DNA of 64,000 nucleotides, taken from JAKIWV01 sp963773945. Lineage in GTDB: Archaea > Thermoplasmatota > Thermoplasmata > Lutacidiplasmatales > UBA184. The notes beneath the pieces are model-generated. The model worked only from the letters and a program-made list of their open reading frames with translations, did not search any database and was not told the origin of the DNA. Positions within the stretch are counted from its first letter, which is position 1; each line of letters opens with the position of its first letter. Location of the stretch: the NCBI GenBank assembly GCA_963773945.1, contig CAVZDD010000005.1, positions 620,001-684,000 of the forward strand, read 5' to 3'. Shown here in pieces: positions 62,887 through 64,000 of this stretch. A program made the position numbers and the translations under genes.

Positions 62887-64000
62887 ATGGCCGAGGCCCG
62901 GGTGCTCGAGAACTACGTGGCCGGCGAGTGGGTGCGGTCGGCATCGAAGGAGGTGCTGGACGTACCGGATCCTTCGACCGGAAGTCTCCTGGCGCGCGTC
63001 CCGCTCTCGGTTTCCGCCGACGTCGACGCCGCCGTGCGCGCCGCCCAAAAGGCATACCCGGGTTGGCGCGAGACGCCGGTTCCGGAACGGGCCCGCCGCG
63101 TCCTGAAGCTCCGGTCGCTGCTCGAGGAGCACCTCGATGAGCTCGCCCGTACGGTCGTTCAGGAAAACGGCAAGACCCTCGAAGAAGCCCAAGGCTCGGT
63201 GCGCCGCGGGATTGAGGCGACGGAGTTCGCCGCGAGCGCGCCGACCACCATGCAGGGGTTCGTCCTCGAGGACGTGGCCCGTGGAATCGATACCGAACTC
63301 GTTCGTCAGCCGGTGGGGGTCGTCGCCGGCATCACTCCGTTCAATTTTCCGGTCATGATCCCGCTCTGGATGGCCCCGCTCGCGATGGTCTGCGGGAATT
63401 CGTTCATTCTGAAACCGTCCGAACGCGTTCCGCTATCGGCCGTCGGGTTAGCCCGTCTCGTTGGGGAAGCCGGATTTCCGCCGGGCGTGTTCAACCTCGT
63501 CCACGGCGGACGTGTGGCCGTCGACGCGCTCCTCGTGCACCCCGGCATATCGGCGATCTCGTTTGTCGGGTCTGCTCCGACCGCCCGCCACATCTACACC
63601 ACGGCCGCTGCGAGCGGGAAACGCGTGCAGGCCTTGGCCGGTGCGAAGAACCACATGATTGTGATGCCGGACGCCGACCTTTCCAAGACGGTGCCCGCGA
63701 TCGTATCGAGCGCTTATGGCCAAGCGGGCGAGCGATGCCTGGCCGGGAGCGTCATTCTTGCGGTGGAGCCAGTCGGCGATGCACTGGTCAAAGCGCTGGC
63801 CCACGAAGTCCAGAAACTCAAGGTGGGCGAAGGGTGGGCACCCGAGACGGCCGTGGGGCCGGTAATTCGTTCCGAGCACCGCGAGCGGGTGCTGGAATGG
63901 ATCCGGACCGGGGAGCGGGAAGGGGCCCAGGTCGTCGCACGGGGAACCGCGCCGGACCGGGCCGACGGCTACTACGTTCCGCCGGTCCTCTTCGACCACG
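62887..64000 (+). CDS. mmsA: methylmalonate-semialdehyde dehydrogenase-like ALDH, 3' partial
   Basis: 371 codons present; the frame is open to the window end. MmsA-type ALDH: VLENYVAGEWVRSASKEVLD, VAGITPFNFPVMIPLWMAPL (typical of the CoA-acylating family), VQALAGAKNHMIVMPDADLS (the glutamate of the usual LGGKN replaced, as in MmsA) and SAYGQAGERCLAGSVILAVE with catalytic Cys. Converts methylmalonate or malonate semialdehyde to propionyl- or acetyl-CoA in valine/beta-alanine breakdown. The neighbouring aminotransferase could supply its aldehyde. Confidence 0.85.
   Translation, partial: MAEARVLENYVAGEWVRSASKEVLDVPDPSTGSLLARVPLSVSADVDAAVRAAQKAYPGWRETPVPERARRVLKLRSLLEEHLDELARTVVQENGKTLEEAQGSVRRGIEATEFAASAPTTMQGFVLEDVARGIDTELVRQPVGVVAGITPFNFPVMIPLWMAPLAMVCGNSFILKPSERVPLSAVGLARLVGEAGFPPGVFNLVHGGRVAVDALLVHPGISAISFVGSAPTARHIYTTAAASGKRVQALAGAKNHMIVMPDADLSKTVPAIVSSAYGQAGERCLAGSVILAVEPVGDALVKALAHEVQKLKVGEGWAPETAVGPVIRSEHRERVLEWIRTGEREGAQVVARGTAPDRADGYYVPPVLFDH

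Noticed and set aside
1..64000. Genome-wide programmed +1 frameshifting at CAG-N sites
   Set aside because: Three sites (9372, 16677, 52595) can be written as CAG plus one extra base, but the exact position is ambiguous by a few bases, other sites need a missing base, and single-base assembly errors explain all of them. Kept only as individual items to verify.
1..64000. CRISPR array or rRNA operon
   Set aside because: No regularly spaced repeat series and no rRNA-like segments were seen; the only structural RNA found is tRNA-Pro.

Overview
This looks like a high-GC archaeal chromosome segment, most likely from Thermoplasmatota (Thermoplasmata-like). The information-processing and lipid genes are archaeal: Orc1/Cdc6, archaeal S-adenosylmethionine synthetase, TrmY, NreA, diphthine synthase, an archaeal GMP synthase glutaminase subunit, a class 2 seryl-tRNA synthetase and a tetraether lipid synthase. 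Two large cell-surface proteins fit the same assignment; one carries repeats of the kind 'TFTETGLPPGTxW' seen in Thermoplasmata surface proteins. TATA-like boxes sit close to several start codons (leaderless genes). The lineage call is from gene content only.

Layout. 0-4.2 kb: transporters and a repeat surface protein. 4.4-8.9 kb: a hydroxyproline catabolic operon (epimerase, three-subunit flavin dehydrogenase, DapA-family deaminase). A candidate dehydrogenase for the last step lies at 53.2 kb. 9-13.4 kb: a fibronectin-type surface protein, a Cas4-like nuclease and a methyltransferase. 13.5-17.7 kb: an accessory island with small orphan genes, a retropepsin-like protease with a DUF5678-like partner, an AbrB-like remnant and a SWIM-finger transposase. 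17.7-21.9 kb: a double ribbon-helix-helix regulator plus FtsZ homologue behind three palindromic sites, then TrmY and conserved small archaeal genes. 22-29 kb: two paralogues of an unrecognised RecA-like family, each behind the same twin palindrome; HTH_10 regulators (one intact, one broken); a broken MFS transporter; RibA; a 44-residue protein with 13 cysteines. 29-43 kb: DUF262 nuclease, pirin, tetraether lipid synthase, M61 protease, thiolase with a thiolase-fold/DUF35 fusion, UbiX, GMP synthase subunit A. 43-49.7 kb: diphthine synthase, a double universal stress protein and a complete kdpFABC operon including a 36-residue KdpF. 49.8-64 kb: FANCM/Hef-like helicase, class 2 SerRS, aldehyde dehydrogenase, HAD phosphatase, Orc1/Cdc6, S-adenosylmethionine synthetase, NreA, tRNA-Pro(CGG), a HemL-like aminotransferase and a methylmalonate-semialdehyde dehydrogenase that runs off the end.

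Reading caution. At least eight otherwise well conserved genes are interrupted by one-base shifts (around 6.33, 9.37, 16.68, 22.15, 23.9-25.1, 25.2-25.7, 52.60 and 60.89 kb). Four more genes encode family N-termini in frame but have no ATG, GTG or TTG at the expected place. Draft-assembly indels are the simplest explanation for most; real decay is plausible for the two adjacent genes at 23.9-25.9 kb. No rRNA, CRISPR array or complete IS with visible inverted repeats was found.
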